Assembly (NCBI GenBank): GCA_963674625.2
Contig: CAXXXO010000004.1
Span: forward strand, 806,001 to 870,000
Origin: JALHFZ01 sp963674625
Lineage (GTDB): Bacteria > Synergistota > Synergistia > Synergistales > Aminobacteriaceae
DNA: 64,000 nucleotides
Direction: 5' to 3'
Part shown: piece after piece, positions 17,808-26,144 of the stretch
How the letters are laid out: each line of letters begins with the position of its first letter
How positions within the stretch are numbered: the first letter of the stretch is position 1
The notes under the pieces: generated by a model
The model's input: only the letters and a program-made list of their open reading frames with translations
What the model was told of the DNA's origin: nothing
The model's database searches: none
Made by a program: the position numbers and the translations under genes

Positions 17808-19088
17808 TTAAAAGGGATTTTTAAAGGATCTCCCTGCGTAAAGAGCGGCTTCACCAAGCTCAGCCTCAATTTCGAGAAGGCGGTTGTATTTTACTGTTCG
17901 CTCGGAACGGGTGGCCCCGGTCTTGATCTGCCCTGCATTGATGCCTACCGTCACATCTGAAAGAATGGGATCTTCCGTCTCTCCGGAGCGCTCAGAAACC
18001 ATAATGCCGAACTGGTGGCGATACGCGCTTTCTGCGGCATCCAGAGTTTCAGAAAGAGTTCCGATCTGATTGAACTTCAAAAGAAGAGCGTTGCAGTACT
18101 CCGCCCTCTCGCGGATCAATTTGGGATTCGTACACAGGAAGTCATCTCCGACGATCTGAATTCCCAATTCTTTCGTGGCCAGATCGAATCCTTCGATATC
18201 ATTTTCGTCAAAGGGATCTTCCATAGAGGCAATGGGATAGTTTCTGACGAGGTCTTTATAAAAATCGAGAAGCTCTGTCCGGGTTCTCCATTCACCTTCG
18301 AGCATGTACATGTTTTTATCAGCATCATAAAAATGAGACGCAGCACAGTCGAAACCGTACATAACTTTATCTTTGTGACCTGTTACTTCTACAGCCTTTA
18401 CAAGGTGGTCCATGGCTTCTTTGATGCTGGACATAGGAGGAGCGAATCCGCCTTCATCTCCAACATTCACCGCTAATTTTCCATATTTGCTGGAAAGAAT
18501 GTCCCTCAACGCGTTGTATACATCCCACCCGATTATCATGGATTCTCTGAACGTTTCGGCCCCGACAGGGAAAATGCACGTCTCTTGAAAATCAAGATCG
18601 TTCGAGGTCAATCTGCCTCCGTTGATGTAATTTAAAAGTGGAACAGGAAGAACATGGGCGTTGGCATTAAGATAACGGTAAAGTGGAAGGTTGCATCCAT
18701 TGGCTGCAGTTCTCGCCACCGCCATGGATACCCCGATGATGGCATTCCCTCCCAGATTTTTTTTATTAGAGGTGCCGTCCAGTTTTATCATTGCGAGGTC
18801 AATGTTTCTCTGATCCCGAACGTCCATCCCTATAAGAGCCGGTGCAATGGTTTCATGAATATTTTTAATGGCTTTCTGTACACCGAGGCCGCCATAAACA
18901 CTCTTATCTCCGTCTCTCATTTCCCAGGCTTCTTTTTCTCCCCTGGACCGGCCTGCAGGAACGTCGGCTCGTCCGAAAACATCGGAACCCGCCCAAATGT
19001 CTACCTGAATTGTGGGATTAAACCTACAGTCGAGAATCTCTCTGGCGACAATCCTGGTGATTTTAAATTTCTCTTTTCCCAGATACAT
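17808..19088 (-). CDS. Enolase homologue with altered active site
   Basis: 426 residues, enolase length. The scaffold is clear: AREILDCRFNPTIQVDIW, VNVGDEGGFAPP (catalytic Glu), metal ligands in YGFDCAAS, SMEDPF and VGDDF, catalytic Lys in LLKFNQIGT, and IKTGA. Several otherwise near-invariant spots differ: the mobile loop GASTG is GRSRG; the GGxHA(D/N)N segment is GGRLTSND, with no His; and SHRSGET is SERSGET. True enolases dehydrate 2-phosphoglycerate to PEP; with these changes the enzyme may act on a different 2-phospho-acid or have lost activity. ATG 19088 follows GAGGAGATG. It lies between the GntR gene and the kinase gene. Confidence 0.85.
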   Translation of the reverse strand: MYLGKEKFKITRIVAREILDCRFNPTIQVDIWAGSDVFGRADVPAGRSRGEKEAWEMRDGDKSVYGGLGVQKAIKNIHETIAPALIGMDVRDQRNIDLAMIKLDGTSNKKNLGGNAIIGVSMAVARTAANGCNLPLYRYLNANAHVLPVPLLNYINGGRLTSNDLDFQETCIFPVGAETFRESMIIGWDVYNALRDILSSKYGKLAVNVGDEGGFAPPMSSIKEAMDHLVKAVEVTGHKDKVMYGFDCAASHFYDADKNMYMLEGEWRTRTELLDFYKDLVRNYPIASMEDPFDENDIEGFDLATKELGIQIVGDDFLCTNPKLIRERAEYCNALLLKFNQIGTLSETLDAAESAYRHQFGIMVSERSGETEDPILSDVTVGINAGQIKTGATRSERTVKYNRLLEIEAELGEAALYAGRSFKNPF

Positions 19089-19189
19089 ATGCTCATCTCC
19101 TCTTTGATTTTTCATAAAATATTTGCGACTTTGCATAGATGAAAAATAATCTAGATTTCTCTTACGGCATCCTTCTCCTTTTATTGTAT

Positions 19190-19855
19190 TCAGTCGATAA
19201 CCTTGATAATGAAGCTGATATCGACATAGTGGATATCGATAGCTTTTTTGAGCTCTTCAAGGTGACCGGACAGCATAATATTATAAATAGACGTATGTTT
19301 TTCCATTTGGTCCTGGAGATTATACTGCTGCTGCTCGAAAAAAAGACCAAAATATGCCCAATAGCTGTGGCTTAAGGCATTCCATGCTGAAAAAAGTGAC
19401 GGACTACCTGAACCTTCTACAAGATTTCGGTGAAACCCAATGTCTTTTTTACGGAATGCCACATGGTCTTTTTCTGATACATATTTTTCCATTTCCTGAA
19501 GGCATTTTTTCATTTCATCAAGGTTCATTGTCTGGAATTTATTTTCTAAAGCCCATTTAGCAGATAAAACCTCCAATTCGGTTCTGGTTCGAAAGTAATC
19601 TTTTAAACCTTCAACAGTAAATTTCCTGACAAAAGTTCCTTTGAAGGGTTGAGATTGCAGGAACCCTCGCGTCTCAAGTTCTCTCAAGGCTTCTCTTATG
19701 GTTGATTGACTGACGCCGAGAGCCCGAGCGATCTGGAGTTCTATGATTTTGCTTCCTGGCGGAAATTCTCCATTCATAATGGCATCGATGAGATATTCAA
19801 CGACATCATCACTCAAAACTCTTCTCTGCAATGTTCTTACCTCCAGGGAGGGCAT
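19190..19855 (-). CDS. GntR-family (FCD) transcriptional regulator of the hydroxy-acid cluster
   Basis: 221 residues. N-terminal winged helix (PPGSKIIELQIARALGVSQSTIREALRELETRGFL, about 30-70) and C-terminal FCD all-helical ligand domain (FRTRTELEVLSAKWALE, FHRNLVEGSGSPSLF). FCD domains bind organic acids, often through a metal. It is 12 bp after the LarA homologue, inside the cluster. It probably represses the promoter at 24.3 kb. ATG 19855 has AAGGA upstream; a TTG at 19831 with GGAGGT is an alternative start. Confidence 0.88.
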   Translation of the reverse strand: MPSLEVRTLQRRVLSDDVVEYLIDAIMNGEFPPGSKIIELQIARALGVSQSTIREALRELETRGFLQSQPFKGTFVRKFTVEGLKDYFRTRTELEVLSAKWALENKFQTMNLDEMKKCLQEMEKYVSEKDHVAFRKKDIGFHRNLVEGSGSPSLFSAWNALSHSYWAYFGLFFEQQQYNLQDQMEKHTSIYNIMLSGHLEELKKAIDIHYVDISFIIKVID

Positions 19856-19867
19856 GCGGTTGAGTCC

Positions 19868-21124
19868 TTATTTCTCATCAATATAGGGAAGAACCCGTTG
19901 CGGGCACGGAAAGAAAAGGATTTGCTTCTCTTTTCCAGAGAGCTCATGAGCCATTTTAATGGCTTCTTCCAGGGATGCCGCTGGCATAAGATGCATCAGT
20001 GCTATCGTTTCGGAATCCACGTTTGGCGAAACGACAATGATTCGAACTCCGGTTTGTAAAATTTTGCACAATAGTAAAGAATGATCCATCTGGATTTCAT
20101 AATTACTTTTCAGGTAATTTATTACGTCGTTGATAGAATGTCCATTTACGAACGGGCGGAGCATATCAACAGAACCTACTCCTTCAGTGCATTGGGAATA
20201 AAGAATTATAATTCCGTTTTCTGCCATTATTGGGGCGGCAGCGATAAGCGGCTTTATTGACTGGTAAAGATTGATATTTAATGGATACCCGGGAGTGGTC
20301 ACAAGGATGTGAGGTCTTGTTTTCAGGGGGGTTTCAATTTTTTCTTTTAATTTCTTGATGGCCTTCGTGTGGCTTTTTTCGATGTCGCCGCATACAACAT
20401 CCACAACACAACCATTACAGTCCACCAGAACGTTCACGCAGAAATGAATCCCCATCATTTGTGCCGCTTCATTCATGTCTCTGCTGATCGGATTGTCTTC
20501 TTCAGAACCTACGGCAGAATTGGGATGGAGAATCATTTCCGGACTATGGTTAATTCTGATAGACTGCTCAGAAGAAATGCCTGGCAACACAGATTTTCTT
20601 CCTCCGGAAAAACCGGCAAATTCATGAGGTTCAACTTTTCCAATGCATATTCTGAGATCTGATTCGTAAACAGCTTTATTTACGGAGACTGGCGTGCCGG
20701 CCGAAGTAGTACCTAAATAAACCAGTTTTTTCAAATCATAAGGATCATGATTTTCAACAGAAATTTTGTTCCAAAAATCGGCTCCTATGATTTCTTTCTT
20801 TTCTTCTTCCGTTGCCGGCCTGTGAACTCCTATTGCAACAATAACAACTATATTTTCAGCAACAATGCCTTCCGCGGTCAGCTCCCGCATTATATGGGGA
20901 AGTATCCTGGCTGTAGGAACATTGCGGGTGGCATCGGAGACAATGATGCACACATTCCCTTTGCCCTTTGCAATTTCTCTAAGCATCGGGCTTCCCACCG
21001 GATTTTCGAAAGCTTTTTCAATAAAATCAGGAGAAGGAGCCTGAAAAAATGGCTGTGTTACAAGCCCGCCAAAATTTTCTTTTGGAAGAGCCAGCTTGAT
21101 TTTTTCAATTTCGTCGGAATACAC
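19868..21124 (-). CDS. LarA-family nickel-pincer hydroxyacid racemase/epimerase
   Basis: At least 418 residues. LarA landmarks are present: SDATRNVPT, GVHRPAT (active-site His region), EPHEFAGFSGGRKSVLPG (His and the Lys that binds the pincer cofactor) and NHSPEM. LarA homologues interconvert stereoisomers of lactate, malate and other 2-hydroxy acids using a nickel-pincer nucleotide made by LarB, LarC and LarE, none of which is in the window. The start is uncertain: GTG 21124 has no ribosome site, whereas AAGGAG sits six bases before an in-frame ATT at 21160, with no other start codon between the preceding stop and the GTG. Confidence 0.87.
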   Translation of the reverse strand: MYSDEIEKIKLALPKENFGGLVTQPFFQAPSPDFIEKAFENPVGSPMLREIAKGKGNVCIIVSDATRNVPTARILPHIMRELTAEGIVAENIVVIVAIGVHRPATEEEKKEIIGADFWNKISVENHDPYDLKKLVYLGTTSAGTPVSVNKAVYESDLRICIGKVEPHEFAGFSGGRKSVLPGISSEQSIRINHSPEMILHPNSAVGSEEDNPISRDMNEAAQMMGIHFCVNVLVDCNGCVVDVVCGDIEKSHTKAIKKLKEKIETPLKTRPHILVTTPGYPLNINLYQSIKPLIAAAPIMAENGIIILYSQCTEGVGSVDMLRPFVNGHSINDVINYLKSNYEIQMDHSLLLCKILQTGVRIIVVSPNVDSETIALMHLMPAASLEEAIKMAHELSGKEKQILFFPCPQRVLPYIDEK

Positions 21125-21178
21125 AACTTGCCGGACAGTTTTTTCTATGCTGTAAATAATTTTCCACTCCTTGCTGGT

Positions 21179-21691
21179 TCAGGAAATATTTTCTCTTTCA
21201 GGGAGAGTGTCTGAAAAAGAGATCTCAAATATGTGGCTGATTCCGAAAAGGGTCATAAAGAAAAAACCTGTCGGTATGGCGGCATATGGAATAGCCACGG
21301 AAATATTCAAAGCAGGAGTCATTTGTTTATAGGTCCTTAAAAGCAGAAGGATTCCATTGATCGTAACTGAAGCCGTCACCGCTACCGCTAACAGAGGAAT
21401 GATCCGAACACAAAAGCTGCGGAGCTTTTCAGGGAACATATCTCTGAAGATGACAATTCCTACATGACCTTTTTGATGATGCAGTATAGCGGCACTTACC
21501 AGAGTAAACCAGACCATGGCAAACCGAAGGAATTCTTCGGACCAGGTAAGAGCATCGTTGAACACATAGCGCATGATTACATGAGCGATGGCAACAGAAA
21601 GCATGGCAATACACAAAATCATGGCAACCACGAGCAGCCCTTTGACACAATAACTGCAAAATTCATTATATGCCCGTTTCGACATAGACAT
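21179..21691 (-). CDS. TRAP transporter small membrane subunit (DctQ type)
   Basis: 170 residues with four membrane segments and the family's signature WSEEFLRFAMVWFTLVSAA (E-E-x-x-R/K-x-x-x-x-W). It forms the membrane complex with the DctM-type subunit encoded two genes upstream. AAAGGA precedes the start. Confidence 0.9.
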   Translation of the reverse strand: MSMSKRAYNEFCSYCVKGLLVVAMILCIAMLSVAIAHVIMRYVFNDALTWSEEFLRFAMVWFTLVSAAILHHQKGHVGIVIFRDMFPEKLRSFCVRIIPLLAVAVTASVTINGILLLLRTYKQMTPALNISVAIPYAAIPTGFFFMTLFGISHIFEISFSDTLPERENIS

Positions 21692-21758
21692 CAGTCCTTT
21701 TTCTGAGGTACAGAGGCGGATGGAAAAATTCCCCGCCCGCCTCTGTTTCAGCGTACGT

Positions 21759-22781
21759 TTACAGCCCGGCTTTTATGTCCTGACGGGCTTTTTCTATTTC
21801 TTTAATCCACATTTCAACAAATTTTGGATCGGTTTTTTCTCTTATTTTTTCCACTATGCCCGATTGCGTTGCTTTACGCATTTTACTTTTCTCAGTTTCA
21901 GAGACTTCATTGACTTTCATGCCTTTCGATTCAAGAAGTTCAACGATGTATTGCTCCCGCGCAGCGTTAACAGCACGGCTGTAATTCTGACCATAAATTG
22001 CCGCCGTTTCTATTATGAGCTGCTGATCCTTGCTGAGGCCTTTGTACCATTCGAGGTTGGCAACCAAAGGCATCGGGTCGTAAATATGCCCGTCAAGCGA
22101 AGTGAAATTCTGGACTTCATACATTTTTACTTCCCATATATTAGCAAGGGGATTTTCCTGACCATCTACCACTTTTTGCTGCATAACGAGATAGAGTTCT
22201 GTCCAGGGAACGGGAGTGGGATTTGCTCCAAGCATTTTGAACGTTTCCATATGCATGGGGGCTTCCATCGTACGAATCTTAAGTCCCTTGAAATCTTCAA
22301 GTGTATTGATCGGCTTTTGAGAGTTTGTTGTATGACGGAAACCGTTTTCCATCCACGCAAGACCCTTCAGACCCACTTCTTCACAGGATTTGAAAAGCGC
22401 GTGTCCTGCCGGACCGTCCATTACCATCCAGGCTTCGTTATAATCATTAAAAGCGTAGGGAATGTCAAGGACCATAAAACGAGTGTTGAACGTGGTCATT
22501 GGGCCCGCTGAAGCGGTTGCCATTTCAAGCAGACCGTTTTTCACCTGTTCCACCGATTCACGTTCTCCGCCGAGCTGAGAATTGTAGTACAAGGTAACTT
22601 TCAGTTCGCCTTTTGTCTGTTCTTCAACAAGAGATTTGAATAGCTGAAGACCAAGGGACTGGGGATGAGTTTCAGAATTGCACAGAGACACTCTTATGTT
22701 CTTTGCTGCAAAAGCAGTACCACTTAGAGTGAATACAAGAACAAGCGCAATTATGAACCGGAACATGCCTTCTTTTTTCAC
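21759..22781 (-). CDS. TRAP transporter substrate-binding protein (DctP type)
   Basis: About 340 residues with a signal peptide ending TAFAA. Family features: NSQLGGERESVEQVKNGLLEM, LKIRTMEAPMHMETFKMLGANPTPVPWTELY (the Arg that binds the substrate carboxylate lies here) and VDGQENPLANIWEVKMYEVQ. It captures an organic acid in the periplasm; neighbours suggest a 2-hydroxy acid. I chose GTG 22781, which follows AAAGGGGG by eight bases, over a TTG at 22802. Confidence 0.9.
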   Translation of the reverse strand: MKKEGMFRFIIALVLVFTLSGTAFAAKNIRVSLCNSETHPQSLGLQLFKSLVEEQTKGELKVTLYYNSQLGGERESVEQVKNGLLEMATASAGPMTTFNTRFMVLDIPYAFNDYNEAWMVMDGPAGHALFKSCEEVGLKGLAWMENGFRHTTNSQKPINTLEDFKGLKIRTMEAPMHMETFKMLGANPTPVPWTELYLVMQQKVVDGQENPLANIWEVKMYEVQNFTSLDGHIYDPMPLVANLEWYKGLSKDQQLIIETAAIYGQNYSRAVNAAREQYIVELLESKGMKVNEVSETEKSKMRKATQSGIVEKIREKTDPKFVEMWIKEIEKARQDIKAGL

Positions 22782-22895
22782 AGGTGTATCCCCCTTTCGC
22801 AAAACACATAAAATGTTTTTGTTCGCGGAGTGCGCTGAAAACTTTATTGATCTAGCCGCATTCCCCCTTTCCCGTACAAGAATATTGCAGAATCA

Positions 22896-24170
22896 TCAGT
22901 ACCCGAAAAACCGAGGAAGCCATAAGGTAAGAGGCGGAAAAAATGTGACGAAAAAAAGGACAACCACTGAAGCGATAATCATCGGAAAGGCCTCTTTGAA
23001 TGTCTGTTCCACCGTTACCCCTGCCATGGGACTTGTTACAAAAAGGGTTATCCCAAAGGGAGGGGTGGCCAGTCCGATGACCAGATTTATGCAGATAATC
23101 GCACCGATCTGCAAAGGATCCACTCCCAGCTTCCATGCCACAGGCGCAATGATAGGTCCGAGAACGACAACAGAAGCGTAATCATCCATGAACATTCCGT
23201 TGATGAGAAGGGCTACGTTGACCATGAGGAGAAAAGACCACTGGGGAAGTGTGGACAAAGGACCGATTACCTTATTGATAACCTGCTCGTTGGCGATAGC
23301 CCAGGCTGTTACTGTAGCACTGCCGGCCAGGAGGATGACAAGGCCTGTAGTGAGCGCCGTCTCTTTAAGAATCAGAGGTATATCGGAAAGCTTTCCTTCT
23401 CTGTACACCACGAAGGTTATAAAAAACGCATAGAGAGCGGCTATAGCAGAGGACTCCGTTACGGTAAAGATGCTTCCGAAAATCCCCCCCAAAATTATCA
23501 CGGGAAGAAGGAGCGCCGGCAGGGCTCTTCGAAATTGTTTCCATTTTTCCGGCCAGTCCGCTTTTGAATGACTGGGATATCCTCTTTTTACTGCTATCCG
23601 GTAAACCGTCACCATCTGGGCGAGGGCAATAAGAAATGCGGGAATGATAGCTGCAAGGAAAAGGCCAGCGATTGACGTCCGTCCCACTGAGACGCAGTAG
23701 ATTATCATCAATACACTGGGAGGCATTATGGGCCCGAGAAGGGAAGCGCTTGCCATCACTGCGGAACTGAAGGCTGGTGAATATTTTTCTTTTTTCATCA
23801 TCGGAATGAGGAAGGAACCGAGAGAAGCTACTTCAGCCAGGGCTAGTCCAACTATTGACCCCATGAAAAGACATGTTCCAATCGTTACAAGCGCCAGGGC
23901 CCCCCTGACATGGCCGATAAAGGCATTTACAAAATCAATAAGCGCTTCCAGCAGGTGTCCCTTCAGCATAAACTGCCCGGTTAATACAAAAAAAGGAACG
24001 GATAACAGGGCAAAACCATTCATACCTTCAAACATTCGCTGGGCCACCAATATTTGCGGATAGCCTCCCGCAAGCAGATACATGCTAGAACTTAAAATCA
24101 TGTTAAAAGCAATTGGGAAGCCAATAATGAGAAGAAATAGGAAAGTACCGATGAGAACAAATAACTCCAT
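22896..24170 (-). CDS. TRAP transporter large membrane subunit (DctM type)
   Basis: 424 residues with about a dozen membrane segments across the whole chain. DctM signatures include LLSVPFFVLTGQFM near residue 50, GPIMPPSVLMIIY and NLVIGLATPPFGITLFV. It is the sodium-driven channel subunit. First gene of the cluster: GGAGGTTTTCAT precedes the ATG, about 125 bp after a promoter and palindromic operator. Confidence 0.93.
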   Translation of the reverse strand: MELFVLIGTFLFLLIIGFPIAFNMILSSSMYLLAGGYPQILVAQRMFEGMNGFALLSVPFFVLTGQFMLKGHLLEALIDFVNAFIGHVRGALALVTIGTCLFMGSIVGLALAEVASLGSFLIPMMKKEKYSPAFSSAVMASASLLGPIMPPSVLMIIYCVSVGRTSIAGLFLAAIIPAFLIALAQMVTVYRIAVKRGYPSHSKADWPEKWKQFRRALPALLLPVIILGGIFGSIFTVTESSAIAALYAFFITFVVYREGKLSDIPLILKETALTTGLVILLAGSATVTAWAIANEQVINKVIGPLSTLPQWSFLLMVNVALLINGMFMDDYASVVVLGPIIAPVAWKLGVDPLQIGAIICINLVIGLATPPFGITLFVTSPMAGVTVEQTFKEAFPMIIASVVVLFFVTFFPPLTLWLPRFFGY

Positions 24171-24270
24171 ATGAAAACCTCCTTCTATTTCTGGAGTACA
24201 ACTTCTTTATCCATATGCGCTTGAATAACCGAAGCGTTCAAAAAAGAGGAAAGGAAAAATATATTATGGA

Positions 24271-24288
24271 ATTATCGATAATCGATTA
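24271..24288. promoter_or_regulatory. Overlapping palindromic operator, probable GntR site
   Basis: ATTATCGATAAT (24271-24282) is a perfect 12-bp palindrome and overlaps a second one, TAATCGATTA (24279-24288). They lie just downstream of the -10 element of the TRAP promoter, where repressor binding would block transcription. The cluster's own GntR-family protein is the obvious candidate. Confidence 0.55.
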
Positions 24289-24295
24289 CTGGACT

Positions 24296-24324
24296 ATCTT
24301 GTCACTACCCATTTTCTTTGTCAA
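24296..24324 (-). promoter_or_regulatory. Promoter of the hydroxy-acid TRAP cluster
   Basis: On the minus strand a perfect TTGACA (-35) is 17 bp from CAAGAT (-10). The -10 is weak, as is common at regulated promoters. The palindromic operator begins about 8 bp downstream. Confidence 0.55.
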
Positions 24325-24557
24325 GCATTGAGACTCTTTTGATACTCTGAAACACCCAATTAGCATATGGTTTTTTAATATATTGGTATTCCATTTTTCT
24401 ATTTCTCCGCAGAGAAAATGTGAAAAATTTGCGTCTGGAAACCTTCATTTATATTTTCATTCCGCGCTCTTTTCATCTGATACAATAATAAAGTTAGATG
24501 CCCGTCGGTTATGAAGGGCCTTTCTTCAAGTTTCACAGGCGGAGGTGGCAGAACGGA

Positions 24558-24977
24558 ATGGATATTCAGTGGAATGACGAGTTCGCCCTGGGGATCGGGA
24601 TCATCGACGACCAGCACAAAAAGCTCATCGAACGGGCCGCTTCCTTTTCCCGGGCGGTGGAAAAGGGCGACAAAAGCGGCATAGGCGACACGGTGAACTA
24701 TCTCATCGCCTACGCCATCCAGCATTTCGGCGCCGAGGAGCTCATCATGATCCGAAACCGCTACGACCGCTTCAAAGAGCACCGGGACGAGCACAGCTGG
24801 TTCATTAAAGAGGTCTACGACGTCAATTGCCGCATGGCCGATCCCGGGGCATTTTCTCAGCAGGAGCTTACGGATCTACGGGATTTTCTCGTACACTGGG
24901 TACTTGACCATATCATGCAGAAGGACCGGGACATCGCCCGCTGTCTTGCCTCAGGCCAGGAGACCGGAAAGAAATGA
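24558..24977 (+). CDS. Bacteriohemerythrin
   Basis: 139 residues. Di-iron ligands of hemerythrin are in place: the N-terminal WNDEFALGIGIIDDQHKKL, HFGAEE, HRDEH and the C-terminal WVLDHIMQKD. These proteins bind O2 reversibly and serve as oxygen sensors or carriers in microaerophiles and anaerobes. GGAGGT lies upstream. Its TGA overlaps cheC (ATGA), so it is part of a three-gene unit with cheC and cheD. Confidence 0.9.
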   Translation: MDIQWNDEFALGIGIIDDQHKKLIERAASFSRAVEKGDKSGIGDTVNYLIAYAIQHFGAEELIMIRNRYDRFKEHRDEHSWFIKEVYDVNCRMADPGAFSQQELTDLRDFLVHWVLDHIMQKDRDIARCLASGQETGKK

Positions 24978-25618
24978 AGCGGGAGGAACCCCAGGGGAGG
25001 AACGGATCCCTTCTTCCGAGAAAGCACCTCTCGGCCCTCCGGCAGATCGGCCAAATCGGGGCGGAAAACGCGGCTGCCGCCCTCTCGTCCCTGCTCGGCA
25101 GGAAGGGAAAACTGAAGATCTCCCAGGTGCTGCCCCTGCATTTCAATGAAATCACCGAATACGTGGGCGGCGCCGAGGAACGGGTCATCACCATCTTTTC
25201 GCGGTTTGATGGAAACATCTCGGGAAATATGCTCTACGTCCTCGACGAAAAGGGGGCCCGGGGCATCATAACCTCCCTCTTCGGAGAAAGCGGAGTGGAA
25301 GAGTTCACGGAGATGGAGCTGTCCCTGATGCAGGAAGTGGGCAATATCCTTATAGGGTCCTATATCACGGCCCTCTCCGACTTTCTCGCCCTCGAACTGA
25401 AATCCTCCGTTCCCGCCATCGCCGTCGATATGGCGGGGGCAATCCTCTCCTTCAGCCTTTCGGAAATTGGCCGCAGCGGCGACACGGCCATCGTCATGAG
25501 CGGCGGCCTGTCCATCGAGGGAAAGGGAACATGGGGACATCTTTTCCTGCTTCTCGATCCGCAGTCCCTCGGGAAAATCTTCGAGATCACGGGGGTTTCG
25601 GGCGATGGCAACCCTTAG
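24974..25618 (+). CDS. cheC: CheC-family chemotaxis phosphatase
   Basis: 214 residues. Both CheC active-site elements can be seen: IGQIGAENAAAALSSLLGR (Glu and Asn) near residue 35 and QEVGNILIGSYITALSDFL near 120. CheC dephosphorylates CheY-P and is stimulated by CheD. It overlaps cheD by 14 bp and the hemerythrin gene by 4 bp. No flagellar or cheA genes are in the window. Confidence 0.87.
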   Translation: MKREEPQGRNGSLLPRKHLSALRQIGQIGAENAAAALSSLLGRKGKLKISQVLPLHFNEITEYVGGAEERVITIFSRFDGNISGNMLYVLDEKGARGIITSLFGESGVEEFTEMELSLMQEVGNILIGSYITALSDFLALELKSSVPAIAVDMAGAILSFSLSEIGRSGDTAIVMSGGLSIEGKGTWGHLFLLLDPQSLGKIFEITGVSGDGNP

Positions 25619-26093
25619 GGTCGGCATCGCCGAGGCGGGAGTCGTGAGCACCCCGGACTCCATCGCCACCCTGGGGCTCGGCTCCTGCGTGGGGGTCACC
25701 CTCTACGACGAGAAGCGGCGCATCGGCGGAATGGTCCACGTGATGCTTCCATCCACGAAGCTTGCCAGGGATGAAAATTTCAACCGCTCAAAGTTCGCCG
25801 ATTCGGCCATCCCAGACCTGCTGAAAAAACTGGTTCACTCTGGGGCGGATCAGCGCAGGCTGAAGGCGAAGCTCGCAGGAGGAGCCCAGATGTTCTCCCT
25901 GGGCGGCGAAGGGGACTCCCTGCTGAAAATTGGCGCAAGAAACGTGGAGGCCTGCCGGAAAGCCCTGACGGAACTCAACATTCCCATCCTCGCCGAGGAC
26001 ACGGGAGGTTCGTGGGGGCGGACCGTGGAGCTCTTCGCCGAAAGCGGACTTCTCGAAGTGCGGGCCATCGGCAAGGAGAAGCGCCATATCTGA
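25605..26093 (+). CDS. cheD: Chemoreceptor glutamine deamidase CheD
   Basis: 162 residues. The catalytic Cys in LGLGSCVGVTLYD and His in GGMVHVMLP, followed by a Thr/Ser region and KLAGGAQMF, are as in CheD. It deamidates receptor glutamines and binds CheC, linking phosphatase activity with receptor state. Last gene of the hemerythrin-cheC-cheD unit. Confidence 0.92.
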   Translation: MATLRVGIAEAGVVSTPDSIATLGLGSCVGVTLYDEKRRIGGMVHVMLPSTKLARDENFNRSKFADSAIPDLLKKLVHSGADQRRLKAKLAGGAQMFSLGGEGDSLLKIGARNVEACRKALTELNIPILAEDTGGSWGRTVELFAESGLLEVRAIGKEKRHI

Positions 26094-26144
26094 GCGAATC
26101 TCCCTTCCGTCCCGATTGAGCTGCCCCCCAAGGAGGAATTCCCC

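Larger units (their letters stand above)
24171..24557. other. Divergent intergenic region between the TRAP cluster and hemerythrin operon
   Basis: AT-rich spacer of nearly 390 bp. The left part holds the TRAP promoter and overlapping palindromes described separately; the right part holds a GGAGGT ribosome site for the hemerythrin gene. No coding sequence was recognised. Confidence 0.7.
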
